Made by a program: the position numbers and the translations under genes. A DNA stretch of 64,000 nt from Eggerthella sp. YY7918 (GTDB lineage Bacteria > Actinomycetota > Coriobacteriia > Coriobacteriales > Eggerthellaceae): positions 1,364,001-1,428,000 of the forward strand of contig NC_015738.1 of the NCBI RefSeq assembly GCF_000270285.1, written 5' to 3'. Below, one piece after another: positions 1 to 8,944 of this stretch (the stretch's first letter is position 1; each line of letters begins with the position of its first letter). The notes beneath the pieces were generated by a model, which worked only from the letters and a program-made list of their open reading frames with translations, was not told where the DNA came from and made no database searches.

Positions 1-3000
1 ACTCGGCGCGGCCGTTTCTGGTAGCGGCGCGATTTGCCCATCGCCCGCAGGCAACGCTGGTAGTGGTGGCTGGTGAAGATGCGGCGGTGGCCTTCGCGCG
101 CAGTCTGGCGGCGTATCTTGGCGAGGAGCGCGTTATGCGTTTTCCCGAGCGTGCCGATTATCCCTTTGCGCAGAAGGCAAGCGATCCGGCTCAGGTGGCA
201 CGCCGCATGGAGGCGGTGCATGCGCTTGCGACGGGGCGCGAAGTCGTAGTGGTGGCGAGCGCGCGGGCGCTTGTGCGCGCGTTGCCGCCTGTAGGTTCGG
301 ATGTCTTTATGCCTGTGTCGCTTGAAGCGGGGTGTGAACTGGCTGACACGCCGGGTGCCCAGCGGGCGAGCGTCACCGAATTTTCCGATCTTGCTCGGGC
401 GCTCGAGGAACGCGGTTATGTGAATACCGGCGAACTTGACGGTCCCGGTACCTTTGCGGTGCGCGGCGGTACGGTGGATGTGTTTCCCGGCAATCTGGTG
501 TATCCGGTGCGCCTTGACTTTTTCGGTGACGAGCTCGATGAGATTCGCCGCATCGTGCCCACGACGGGGCAGACCATCAGTTCGCTTGATCGCGTGGACA
601 TCTATCCGGTCGTTGAGTTTTCCTGTTCGAAAAGCGGGCTTGCCCGCGCACGCAAAAAACTTGAACGACCAGCCGAAACGAATCCGGTACTGCGTGAAGT
701 GTTGGAAAAACTGGACGGTGGTCTGCGTTTTGATGGCGCGGATGTGTTGCTGCCCTATTTGTATCAAGCCACGGCGACGCTCGGCGACTATGTGCGTCCG
801 AGCGCTCTCACGACACTCATCGAACCGCGTTCGCTGTTCGATGATATGACGCATGCCTACGAGGATATTTGCGGCCGCGCGAAGGGGTCAGGCGTGCCGG
901 TTGCAGGGCTGTATGTGCCACCAGCGAATGTAAGTTTTGGAGAAGGACAGCGGGCTACCTATGTGTCCATCATGCGTGTAGGCGGGCAGATCGACGACGA
1001 GCTGCCGGTAAAACGTGTGGAGGTGGCGGGGCATCCCGATAAGCTTTTCGGGCGGCTGCGTAGTCTTGTGGACGGCGACTATACGGTGGTGTTCAGCGCG
1101 CCGAACTTCCGCGCTCGGCAGGATATGAAGCTTGCGTTTGTGGATAACGGGTTACCGATCCAAGAGGTATTAGACGTGCTGGAGAGTCCGTCGGGCAGCG
1201 GCGTTTCCACTGCTGGTTTGCGCGAGGAAACTTCTGCTGACGCCGCACGGGATCCTTCGACTTCGACGCTACGCGTCTCCGCTCAGGATGACAAGGGACA
1301 TGCTAAGCGGCGTTTGCGGCGTGGGGTGGTCAACGTGGTGGACGTGGACGTGCCGCTGGGTATGATTATCCCGAAAGCGAAGTTGGCGCTGGTAAGCGTG
1401 TCGGACACGCAGGGAGCTTCGTCCTCTGCGCGACCTACGCGGCGCATCGATGTCACTGAGATCACGTTTCCTTATGAGCCGGGCGACTATGTGGTGCATG
1501 CGGCACACGGCGTGGCCTACTTTAAGGAACTTGTGCGTCGCGACGTGGACGGTACGGCGCGTGACTATCTTCTGCTGGAATATGCCGAGGGCGATAAGCT
1601 CTATGTGCCGGTGGAGCAGCTTGACCGCGTGACGCGGTATGTAGGGCCGGAAGGGGCAAGCCCACGTCTGACGCGGCTCAACACGGCAGACTGGTCGCGT
1701 GCGCTTGCAAGAGCGCGCAAGGCTACGAAGAAACTTGCTTTCGACCTGGTGGATGTGTATGCGCGTCGCGCTTCGACGCAAGGATATCGCTTCGGGCCCG
1801 ATACCGCTGCGCAGCGAGAGATGGAAGAGGCCTTCCCGTATCAGGAAACCCCTGATCAGTTGGCCGCGATTGCCGATGTCAAAGCCGACATGCAGTCGGC
1901 TAAGCCCATGGATCGTCTGGTATGCGGCGATGTGGGCTTCGGCAAGACCGAAGTGGCGTTGCGTGCGGCGTTCAAGGCCACCCAAGATGCCAAGCAGGTG
2001 ATGGTGCTTTGTCCGACCACGATTCTGGCGCAGCAGCATTTCACCAACTTCGAGGATCGTTTCGAACCCTTTGGCGTGCGTGTGGAAGTGCTCTCGCGTT
2101 TTCGCACTCCCGCGCAGCAGGCTGCTGCTTTGCGCGGGTTTCAAGAGGGAGAGGTCGATGTGCTGGTAGGCACCCATCGTCTTCTTTCGCGCGATGTGAA
2201 TCCGCACGATTTGGGACTGGTCATCATTGACGAGGAGCAGCGCTTCGGCGTGGGTCACAAGGAGCAGTTCAAAAACTTGCGCGAGTCGATTGATGTACTC
2301 ACGCTGTCAGCTACTCCCATTCCGCGTACCATGCAAATGTCGCTTTCGGGTGTGCGCGATATGAGTCTCATCCTTACGCCGCCCGACGAGCGGCGTCCGG
2401 TTGACGTGCATGTGGGCGAGTGGGACCCGGATCTTGTGAGCGCCGCCATTCGACGCGAGCTTGCGCGGGGCGGGCAGGTGTATTACGTATCCAATCGGGT
2501 GCGGTCTATCGACGATGCTGTAGCTCGTGTCGCTGCGGCCGCGGGTGAAGCGCGTGTGGGTGTCGCGCACGGTCAAATGTCCAAAGACGAGCTCGAACGG
2601 GTGATGGAAGATTTCAGCGCCGGCGAGTTGGACGTGCTGGTGGCCACCACTATCATCGAAAGCGGTATCGACAATCCCCATACCAATACTCTGATCATCG
2701 AAGATGCCCAGCGTTACGGTCTTGCTCAGATGTATCAGCTTAAGGGCCGCGTGGGCCGCTCGTCGACGCAGGCGTACGCCTACTTTATGTTTCCGGAACG
2801 CGTGAATTTGACCGAGGAAGCGCAGGCGCGTTTGACCGCGCTTGGCGAGCATACCGATTTGGGGAGTGGTATGCGTATTGCCATGCGCGACCTGGAGATT
2901 CGCGGGGCGGGAAGTTTGCTTGGCGCAGAGCAGTCGGGCAATATGTCGGCGGTGGGCTTCGATCTATTCGCACAGATGCTCGCTCAGGCGGTGAATGCAA

Positions 3001-3476
3001 CGCGTGAAGGCGACCTGAAGGCGATGGATGCGCTGCCGCCCGCGCTGTCTGACATCACGGTGAATGTACCGGGACACACCTATCTGCCTGACGAATACGT
3101 GCCCGATGCTGACGAGCGTGTGCTGTGGTATCGAAAGATTGCAGGTGCGGCCACCGAACAGGCGGTGGAGGACGTACGTCAAGACCTGTTGGCGAAGCGT
3201 CCCGACATGCCTCAGGCGGTGAAGAATCTGCTTGAAAAGGCGCGCATCAAAGCATTCGCGAACGAGCATCACATCAAAACCGTGTCGGTGACAGGTGGTA
3301 GGCTGGTGGTGGAACCCATCGACATCCCGCGCGACAAGATGACGGGCTTGCGACGTTCGGGCGGCCGCTATCTGGCTGATAAACGTAAGCTTCAACTGCC
3401 GCTGCGACACTTCAAGCTGGATGAAGGGGACAACCTGCTCGGCCCCGTCGCCGAATTCTTGGAGGAGTTGGCATGA
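1..3476 (+). CDS. mfd: Transcription-repair coupling factor Mfd (5' end outside window)
   Basis: Mfd is the ATP-driven translocase that removes RNA polymerase stalled at DNA damage and recruits UvrA. The frame is open from base 3 to the left edge, so the start lies upstream. About 1,157 codons are present, close to the usual 1,150-1,180, so little is missing. Counting from base 63, a CarD-like polymerase-interaction segment (EPGDYVVHAAHGVAYF) lies near residue 470, Walker A (GDVGFGKTEVALRA) near 620, the DEEQ box near 723, helicase motifs through about 900 and the C-terminal TRCF domain at the end. The linker near residues 393-412 is encoded by a repeat element (see findings). The stop overlaps the next start as ATGA. 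Identification is firm. Confidence 0.96.
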   Translation, partial: SARPFLVAARFAHRPQATLVVVAGEDAAVAFARSLAAYLGEERVMRFPERADYPFAQKASDPAQVARRMEAVHALATGREVVVVASARALVRALPPVGSDVFMPVSLEAGCELADTPGAQRASVTEFSDLARALEERGYVNTGELDGPGTFAVRGGTVDVFPGNLVYPVRLDFFGDELDEIRRIVPTTGQTISSLDRVDIYPVVEFSCSKSGLARARKKLERPAETNPVLREVLEKLDGGLRFDGADVLLPYLYQATATLGDYVRPSALTTLIEPRSLFDDMTHAYEDICGRAKGSGVPVAGLYVPPANVSFGEGQRATYVSIMRVGGQIDDELPVKRVEVAGHPDKLFGRLRSLVDGDYTVVFSAPNFRARQDMKLAFVDNGLPIQEVLDVLESPSGSGVSTAGLREETSADAARDPSTSTLRVSAQDDKGHAKRRLRRGVVNVVDVDVPLGMIIPKAKLALVSVSDTQGASSSARPTRRIDVTEITFPYEPGDYVVHAAHGVAYFKELVRRDVDGTARDYLLLEYAEGDKLYVPVEQLDRVTRYVGPEGASPRLTRLNTADWSRALARARKATKKLAFDLVDVYARRASTQGYRFGPDTAAQREMEEAFPYQETPDQLAAIADVKADMQSAKPMDRLVCGDVGFGKTEVALRAAFKATQDAKQVMVLCPTTILAQQHFTNFEDRFEPFGVRVEVLSRFRTPAQQAAALRGFQEGEVDVLVGTHRLLSRDVNPHDLGLVIIDEEQRFGVGHKEQFKNLRESIDVLTLSATPIPRTMQMSLSGVRDMSLILTPPDERRPVDVHVGEWDPDLVSAAIRRELARGGQVYYVSNRVRSIDDAVARVAAAAGEARVGVAHGQMSKDELERVMEDFSAGELDVLVATTIIESGIDNPHTNTLIIEDAQRYGLAQMYQLKGRVGRSSTQAYAYFMFPERVNLTEEAQARLTALGEHTDLGSGMRIAMRDLEIRGAGSLLGAEQSGNMSAVGFDLFAQMLAQAVNATREGDLKAMDALPPALSDITVNVPGHTYLPDEYVPDADERVLWYRKIAGAATEQAVEDVRQDLLAKRPDMPQAVKNLLEKARIKAFANEHHIKTVSVTGGRLVVEPIDIPRDKMTGLRRSGGRYLADKRKLQLPLRHFKLDEGDNLLGPVAEFLEELA
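1242..1296 (-). repeat. REP-like repeat copy lying in frame inside mfd
   Basis: Read on the minus strand, this segment begins CTTGTCATCCTGAGCGGAG and ends GGATCCCGTGCGGC. The same opening and closing blocks occur in the intergenic repeats at 54387-54440 and 55286-55340. In mfd it is translated in frame as a polar Ser/Thr/Asp-rich linker just before the polymerase-interaction domain. The match is seen by eye; copy number elsewhere in the genome is unknown. Confidence 0.75.
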
Positions 3477-4450
3477 GGCAGGGAATAGCCGAAGGTGCGG
3501 CCTTGCTGCGCCGTCGTCATGCGAAGGGCGTGGCGTGTGCGTTGGTGGGTGCGGGACTCTGGGGCTTTTCGGGGGCGTGTGCGCAGTTCTTGTTGGCGAA
3601 CTACGACATAACCCCTTCGTTCATCACTGCGGTACGTATGCTGGGTGCGGGTGTAATCTTCCTGTTGGTGCTGGCCGTGCGCAACCGCGAACAGTTGGCG
3701 GCCATGTTGAGCGAACGGCGTACAGTGGGGCAGCTGGCCGTGTTTGGCGGTGTGGGGCTGTTCCTCTGTCAGATCACCTACACCATCGTGATCGGCTATA
3801 CAAACGCGGGTACGGCGACCGTGTTGCAGACCACCGGTATCGCGTTCGTCATGCTGTTCACCTGCCTGATCGTGAGATGTCTGCCGCAGACGCGCGAGAT
3901 CGTGGGACTTGTTGCTGCGGTGGTCGCTACATGGCTCATCGCCACACAGGGCGACCTGGGCGCACTCGTTCTGCCGCCCCTGGGCTTGGCGTGGGGTATT
4001 GCGAATGGGTTGTCCGTGGCGTTCTACATCATGTACCCGAAGAAACTGTTCGCGCGGTGGGGGAGCTTCGCGGTGACGGGGATCGGCATGCTGATGGGCG
4101 GCGTGGTGGCCACGGCGGTGTATGTGGCGGGCGTCGCCTTTGGCGAGCCGCTTGTGCTTCCGGCGCTCGACGTGGCGGGGGTGCTCGTGTTCACGGCATT
4201 TGTGGTGGTGGGTACGTTCGCGGCGTTCGCATTGTACCTACATGGTGTGTCGGTGGTTGGCTCGGTGCAGGGCAGCCTACTCGGGGCCATTGAGCCGGTG
4301 AGCGCCACGCTGTTTTCGGCGTTGTGGCTGGCCACGGCGTTCACGGGCGCCGACCTGGCAGGTTGTGCGCTCATGATAGCTATGGTGTTCCTCGTGACCA
4401 CCGAGAATCGGGTTTGTACGCCAGCTGCATTTGATGAGGGAAAGGCCTGA
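3473..4450 (+). CDS. DMT/EamA family transporter
   Basis: This 325-residue, very hydrophobic protein has the length and pattern of a ten-helix drug/metabolite transporter with two EamA repeats. The first begins near residue 20 (ALVGAGLWGFSGACAQFLL) and the second near residue 165 (LGLAWGIANGLSVAFYIMY). EamA proteins usually export amino acids, metabolites or drugs; the substrate cannot be read from the sequence. Its ATG overlaps the mfd stop, and its stop shares a base with the start of the dipeptidase, so the three genes are probably translated in series. The dipeptidase neighbour weakly suggests an amino-acid or peptide-derived substrate; this is inference. Confidence 0.85.
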   Translation: MRQGIAEGAALLRRRHAKGVACALVGAGLWGFSGACAQFLLANYDITPSFITAVRMLGAGVIFLLVLAVRNREQLAAMLSERRTVGQLAVFGGVGLFLCQITYTIVIGYTNAGTATVLQTTGIAFVMLFTCLIVRCLPQTREIVGLVAAVVATWLIATQGDLGALVLPPLGLAWGIANGLSVAFYIMYPKKLFARWGSFAVTGIGMLMGGVVATAVYVAGVAFGEPLVLPALDVAGVLVFTAFVVVGTFAAFALYLHGVSVVGSVQGSLLGAIEPVSATLFSALWLATAFTGADLAGCALMIAMVFLVTTENRVCTPAAFDEGKA

Positions 4451-5448
4451 TGACATTGCGCGTGTTTGACCTGCATTGCGACACGCTTGATCGACTTGCG
4501 TTTTATGGTGACGCTTCGGTGCCGGGTGGGTTCGCTGAGCATGATGCGGCTATCCCGGCTGATCGCATGGCGACGCTTGCCGACAACGACGCGCATATCT
4601 CGCTTGCCCGCATGGCGGGATTCGCCTGGTGTCAGTGCTTTGCGGCATTCATTCCGGACGTGGTACACGGCGATGTCGCATGGGATCTGTTCGAGCGCGT
4701 GCAGCGTGTGTGGGAGCGTGAGCTTGAATGCTGCACCGACCGGCTGGTGCGGGCGCATACTATGGCCGACGTGGAGACCGCGCATGCAGCAGGGAAGACA
4801 GCGGGAATATTTACCGTGGAAGGTGCATCGTTTCTTGAGGACAATGCTGCTGCCGAGGTGCGGCTTGATGCGCTTGCCGAGGCGGGGGTGCGTATGGTCA
4901 CGCTCACGTGGAATGGTCCGAATGCGCTTGGAAGCGGTAACGATACGACCGATGGGCTCACGGCCTTTGGCCGTGTGACCGTGCGCGAGCTGGAGCGTCG
5001 CGGTATAGTGGTGGACGTGTCGCACCTCAATGATGAGGGTTTCAAGGATGTATGCGCTGTTGCCGAGCGTCCCTTTGTCGCTTCGCACTCTAACGCACGC
5101 GTTCTATGCGGTCACCCGCGCAATCTCGCCGACTGGCAGTTGTGCGAACTTGCCGATCGCGGTGGCATTGTGGGTCTCAATTTCTGTCGTGATTTCCTCT
5201 CCGAGGTTCATCCCGACCCAACGCCCGATGACGTGCTGCGCCATGTCGATCACGTGTTGGAAGTGGCCGGCGAGGACGTTCCTGCGCTCGGCAGCGACTA
5301 TGATGGCTGCGACGTACCTACGTGGCTCGACCCTTGCGACCATATTGGCACGCTCCATGATCTCCTCACGCACCAGTTCGGTCGCACAGTAGCTGACAAA
5401 CTTTTCTTCGAAAACGCCCGCACCTTCTTCACTCGCCTCGAGGGCTAA
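4450..5448 (+). CDS. Membrane dipeptidase, peptidase family M19
   Basis: This 332-residue zinc hydrolase of the renal dipeptidase family cleaves dipeptides, in some members including D-amino-acid dipeptides. The N-terminal FDLHCDTLDRL carries the HxD metal ligands at about residues 9 and 11. TVEGASF near residue 120 holds the bridging glutamate, and VDVSHLND and VASHSNARVL near 198 and 218 supply the later histidines. The C-terminal GSDYDG and ENARTFF blocks are also typical. No signal peptide or membrane anchor is visible, so it is probably cytoplasmic despite the family name. It follows the DMT transporter with a one-base overlap. Confidence 0.92.
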   Translation: MTLRVFDLHCDTLDRLAFYGDASVPGGFAEHDAAIPADRMATLADNDAHISLARMAGFAWCQCFAAFIPDVVHGDVAWDLFERVQRVWERELECCTDRLVRAHTMADVETAHAAGKTAGIFTVEGASFLEDNAAAEVRLDALAEAGVRMVTLTWNGPNALGSGNDTTDGLTAFGRVTVRELERRGIVVDVSHLNDEGFKDVCAVAERPFVASHSNARVLCGHPRNLADWQLCELADRGGIVGLNFCRDFLSEVHPDPTPDDVLRHVDHVLEVAGEDVPALGSDYDGCDVPTWLDPCDHIGTLHDLLTHQFGRTVADKLFFENARTFFTRLEG

Positions 5449-5509
5449 AAGTTTAGCCAACAACTGACTCTCTGTTCAAACGTGCGTGATGGACGTTTCG
5501 TGAGGGGGA

Positions 5510-5559
5510 TTGCTTAGTCCGAAATCAGACTTATACTGCCGTAGGTACGAAATCGGACT
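5510..5559 (+). promoter_or_regulatory. marR-MATE promoter with paired operator-like repeats
   Basis: TTGCTT (5510-5515), a 16-bp spacer and TATACT (5532-5537) make a plausible sigma-70 promoter. The motif CGAAATCAGACT at 5520-5531 lies just before the -10, and CGAAATCGGACT at 5548-5559 lies just after it, 28 bp apart. Two near-identical 12-mers bracketing a -10 in front of a MarR gene are a reasonable candidate for an autorepression operator. Confidence 0.6.
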
Positions 5560-5575
5560 GGGTAACGGAGGAAAC

Positions 5576-6034
5576 GTGGATAGGAAGAGCCAGGAAAAGG
5601 CGCTTCGGGAATATAACGGGCTGTATCGCTTCTCGAATGAGATATATCACGACGCGGCGCTGGCTGCGGGGCTGTCTGACAGCGCGTTTGATATTTTGTA
5701 CTGCCTGTACGATATGGGTGACGGCTGCTCGCAAAAGGATATTTGCGAAGCGTGGTACCTGACCAAGCAAACGGTAAACTCGTCGGTGCACAAGCTTGTG
5801 CGCGAGGGCGTGGTATATCTGGATACAGAAGGTGGTCGAGGTACGCGCCTGTATCTGACAAAATCGGGGCGTGCGCTGGTGGAAGCCCGCATTGCGCCCA
5901 TTATTGAGATAGAAAAATCCGCTTTTGCCGCCATGTCGGAGGAAGAGTGTGACGAGCTTTTGCGGCTCATGCGCTTGTACCTCGGACGATTGCGCGAGCA
6001 AGTGGATGTGTTCAAACAAGAAGGGGTGCGCTGA
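5576..6034 (+). CDS. MarR family transcriptional regulator
   Basis: The protein has 152 residues from the GTG at 5576, chosen because a GGAGG sits a few bases upstream. The frame is open farther upstream, but those codons overlap the promoter. The middle carries a winged-helix reader (CSQKDICEAWYLTKQTVNSS, about residues 52-71) followed by a wing (EGGRGTRLYLTKSGRALVEA), typical of MarR proteins that bind as dimers and release DNA on ligand binding. Its stop overlaps the start of a MATE transporter, so it very likely represses its own operon in response to a drug or metabolite. Confidence 0.9.
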   Translation: MDRKSQEKALREYNGLYRFSNEIYHDAALAAGLSDSAFDILYCLYDMGDGCSQKDICEAWYLTKQTVNSSVHKLVREGVVYLDTEGGRGTRLYLTKSGRALVEARIAPIIEIEKSAFAAMSEEECDELLRLMRLYLGRLREQVDVFKQEGVR

Positions 6035-7365
6035 TGGCTATCAAGCTTTCGGATCACTTTACCTATGGGCGGCTGGTGCGCTTTGCGCTGCCGTCGATTG
6101 CCATGATGATATTCACGTCCATCTACAGCGTGGTGGACGGTCTTTTTGTGTCCAACTTTGCGGGCAAAGAGGCGCTTGCCGCGGTGAACCTGGTATTCCC
6201 CTTGGCCATGGGTTTAGGTTCGGTCGGCTTTATGCTGGGTACGGGTGGCGCAGCCCTCGTGGCTAAAACGATGGGCGAGGGCGATGCCGTGCGCGCGAAT
6301 CGCCTGTTCAGTTTCATCTCGCTGGCGGCGGTGACCGCAGGCATAGTGCTGGCTTTTGTGGGCGTGGTTGCGCTTGAACCGGTGCTCGCACTCTTGGGTG
6401 CGCAGGGATCGCTCATGGAGCAAAGCCTCTTGTATGGTCGCATCCTGGTGGTGGCGCTGCCGCTGTTCATTGTGCAGAACGTATTTTTGAGTTTCTTTAT
6501 TGCGGCCGAGAAGCCGCAGATGGGGCTTATCGTCACCGTGGCGGCGGGCGTGACAAATATCGTGCTCGACTTTGTGTTCATCGTGGTGTTCGGTTGGGGC
6601 ATTGCCGGTGCGGCCCTTGCCACGGCGGCGGGTCAGGCGCTCGCAGCGGTGGCTGCGGCTCTGTTCTTTGCTCGCAGTAAGACCAGCCGTCTGCGTTTCA
6701 CGCGGCCCCTCGTGGACTTTCGGGCGCTCGGCGCTACCTGCGTGAACGGCTCCTCGGAGCTTATGACCGAGGTGGCGGCTTCTGTGGTGAGTATGCTCTA
6801 CAACTACCAGCTTATGATGATCGCGGGGGCGGACGGCGTGGCGGCCTATGGCGTCATCATGTACGTGAACTTTATCTTCACGGCGGTGTTCTTCGGTTTT
6901 GCCATGGGCACCGGCCCGGTGGTGAGCTTCCACTACGGCGCGCGCAACGAAAACGAGCTTAAGGGGCTTTTTCGTAAGAGCATGATCCTGGTAGGAGGCA
7001 CGGGTGCAGCCATGGTGGCGGCCTCGCAGCTGCTTGCTGGGCCGCTCGTGAACGTGTTTGTGGGATACGACCCCGCGCTTGCTGCCATGACGCTGCACGG
7101 GTTCCGCATCTACGCGGTGTCGTTTTTGGTGTGCGGGTTCAACATCTACGGCTCGGCGTTTTTCACGGCGCTTAACAACGGCAAGGTGTCGGCGCTTATC
7201 AGCTTCATGCGTACGCTCGTGTTTGAAACGTCGACGGTTATGCTGCTGCCGCTGGTGTGGGGCATCGACGGCGTGTGGAGCGCCATCATCGTGGCCGAGG
7301 CGTGCGCGCTCGTGCTGACGACGTTCTTCCTTGTCTACCTGCGCAAACCCTACGGCTACGCCTAG
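6034..7365 (+). CDS. MATE family efflux transporter
   Basis: This 443-residue polytopic protein has twelve predicted helices in two similar halves, as in MATE proteins that export cationic drugs or metabolites using Na+ or H+ gradients. Typical N-terminal features are LVRFALPSIAMMIFTSIYSV and the segment DGLFVSNFAGKEALAAVNL. The second half restarts near residue 235. It is translationally coupled to the marR gene (TGATG junction). The substrate is unknown. It resembles the NorM/DinF-like branch common in anaerobic gut bacteria. Confidence 0.92.
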   Translation: MAIKLSDHFTYGRLVRFALPSIAMMIFTSIYSVVDGLFVSNFAGKEALAAVNLVFPLAMGLGSVGFMLGTGGAALVAKTMGEGDAVRANRLFSFISLAAVTAGIVLAFVGVVALEPVLALLGAQGSLMEQSLLYGRILVVALPLFIVQNVFLSFFIAAEKPQMGLIVTVAAGVTNIVLDFVFIVVFGWGIAGAALATAAGQALAAVAAALFFARSKTSRLRFTRPLVDFRALGATCVNGSSELMTEVAASVVSMLYNYQLMMIAGADGVAAYGVIMYVNFIFTAVFFGFAMGTGPVVSFHYGARNENELKGLFRKSMILVGGTGAAMVAASQLLAGPLVNVFVGYDPALAAMTLHGFRIYAVSFLVCGFNIYGSAFFTALNNGKVSALISFMRTLVFETSTVMLLPLVWGIDGVWSAIIVAEACALVLTTFFLVYLRKPYGYA

Positions 7366-7405
7366 AGTTCCCGCGACAAACGGTGCTGGGATTTACAGCC
7401 GTCGG

Positions 7406-7807
7406 TTAGCGGTAACAGGTGGCATTTACCTTCGCGATGGGTTTGCCAAGGTCGTCTTCGACAAGAATGGTGTAGAAACTGACATGACGTCCCGGCTTGT
7501 CGCAGGTGGCCGTCGCGGTAAGCTTTGTTCCTTTTGTCGATCGGAGAAAGCTGATAGTCGAGTCCAAGCCAACCGTGGGCTCCTCGCCGATGTTGCAGCA
7601 TATGGCCAAAGCGAAGTCGGCCAGTGTAAAGATAGCACCGCCCATGACGCTTCCCAAAGCATTGCGATGGATGTCGCTCAGCTCCATTTCCGCTACGGCG
7701 TGTCCGCGCTTGCCGGATACCACGCGGCATCCGGCTGCCTCGGTGGCGAAGCGATCTTTTGCAAACACGGCTTCTATCTGGTCGATCGTGGGATTGTCGG
7801 GAAGCAT
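7406..7807 (-). CDS. PaaI-like hotdog-fold thioesterase
   Basis: This 133-residue protein starts at the ATG complementary to 7805-7807, chosen because GAGAGAGGACC lies about ten bases upstream. The frame continues upstream, but that part overlaps a hairpin. The segment NALGSVMGGAIFTLADFALA is the conserved hotdog core of the PaaI/YbgC/4HBT superfamily, with the glycine-rich turn before the central helix and the catalytic acidic residue in LAD. Such enzymes hydrolyse acyl-CoA or aryl-CoA thioesters; the substrate is not evident. It lies downstream of the Pro/Gln-rich protein, separated by a hairpin, and converges with the MATE gene. Confidence 0.85.
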   Translation of the reverse strand: MLPDNPTIDQIEAVFAKDRFATEAAGCRVVSGKRGHAVAEMELSDIHRNALGSVMGGAIFTLADFALAICCNIGEEPTVGLDSTISFLRSTKGTKLTATATCDKPGRHVSFYTILVEDDLGKPIAKVNATCYR

Positions 7808-7834
7808 ATAAGGTCCTCTCTCGTCAAAGGTGAA

Positions 7835-7859
7835 GATGCCCCGCACAGGACGGGGCATC
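7835..7859 (-). terminator. Hairpin between the Pro/Gln-rich protein gene and the thioesterase gene
   Basis: GATGCCCCG and CGGGGCATC form a perfect 9-bp stem with a 7-base loop. On the minus strand only a short, impure T stretch follows, so it may reduce rather than fully stop read-through from the upstream gene. Confidence 0.5.
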
Positions 7860-7879
7860 GAGGTTCGTAAGGGGCAGTG

Positions 7880-8917
7880 TTATGAAACCGGGGTTGCGAT
7901 GGTGGCGTACAGCTCAAGCCATTGGCCATCTTTGACGGTCACGGTTTGTGTTCCCCCAGCAATAACATATTTTTCTTCGATGATGGAGTCCTCGTCGAAG
8001 CGGATGTCTTTCATTACGTAGGCTGCACAGGTTTGGTCGGTGTTCACCGCGGCCTCTTTATCTACGGTGATGTTGTAGGTGCCAGCGGGCAGGTCGGTTC
8101 CTACGCGGTACAAGCCCGATCGGTAGGGATCAGCAGAGGGATGAAAGTCGGCACGATTGGCCAAATACATACGTGCGGTGTCGCCGCCCAAGAAGACGAT
8201 TGCATCGCCCTCTTCCAATTCGGTGAAGTAATTACCGAAGTAGGAAATGGTTTTTTCGATTTCGTAGACACCGTTTTCGTAGTCGTCAAACACGTGGAAT
8301 TTTCCTTCTTCGGTTTGACTGCCTTCGATGAAGTAAAGTCCTGGCTCAAGGTCTTTGCCAACACCCACCTCGTAAACGCCAGACGACGCACGTCCGTCCT
8401 CAATCGTATTGGGCAGATCAGTGCCTATGGCAGCTTTGATGTCATCGATTGTGAAGCCGCCCGAGATGCTGCTATCCGACGAACCTGAATCGTAGTCGTA
8501 GTTGTAATCATATCCGTAGCGATCGCTGTGGCGCGGATCGAAAGATCCGTTGTAGTCGGAGTCAAAATACAGGGCGCACGATACGCACCCCACGCAGCCG
8601 CCAATTCCTAGAAGAAAGACAAGCAAACATGCAATGAGCACCCATGGCCATACCTTTTTCTTTGGTGCGGGCTGTGCAGGCATGGGATACGGGGGCTGCA
8701 CTGGATAGGGCGGATACGGAGGCTGTTGACCCGCGTACCCGTAGGGTTGCTGGGGTTGCTGAGGCTGGCCGTAGGGCTGTTGTGGTTGTCCATAAGATTG
8801 AGGTTGGCCATAGGGCTGCGCACCGTACCCGTTCGGCTGCTGTGGCGAAGCCGAAGGTGGCGGAGGCGGGGGAGTCGAGCCATCGGGCATGATAGGAGGG
8901 CGTTCAGGTTCACTCAT
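7880..8917 (-). CDS. Pro/Gln/Tyr-rich single-pass membrane protein with duplicated C-terminal motif
   Basis: Residues 1-88 are almost entirely Pro, Gln, Tyr and Gly, with YGQPQ-type repeats, and end in a basic PAPKKK. One hydrophobic segment (VWPWVLIACLLVFLLGIGG, about 89-107) with several cysteines follows, then an acidic Tyr/Asp/Ser linker and a soluble domain. That domain contains a repeated motif: VGVGKDLEPGLYFIEG and VGTDLPAGTYNITVD, each probably one small beta unit. The layout matches Gram-positive proteins with a low-complexity cytoplasmic tail, one membrane span and an outer domain. The start has AAGGAG seven bases upstream. I do not recognise a characterised family; function is unknown. 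Confidence 0.8.
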   Translation of the reverse strand: MSEPERPPIMPDGSTPPPPPPSASPQQPNGYGAQPYGQPQSYGQPQQPYGQPQQPQQPYGYAGQQPPYPPYPVQPPYPMPAQPAPKKKVWPWVLIACLLVFLLGIGGCVGCVSCALYFDSDYNGSFDPRHSDRYGYDYNYDYDSGSSDSSISGGFTIDDIKAAIGTDLPNTIEDGRASSGVYEVGVGKDLEPGLYFIEGSQTEEGKFHVFDDYENGVYEIEKTISYFGNYFTELEEGDAIVFLGGDTARMYLANRADFHPSADPYRSGLYRVGTDLPAGTYNITVDKEAAVNTDQTCAAYVMKDIRFDEDSIIEEKYVIAGGTQTVTVKDGQWLELYATIATPVS

Positions 8918-8944
8918 GCGTATACTCCTTGCTGACGCAGTGCG

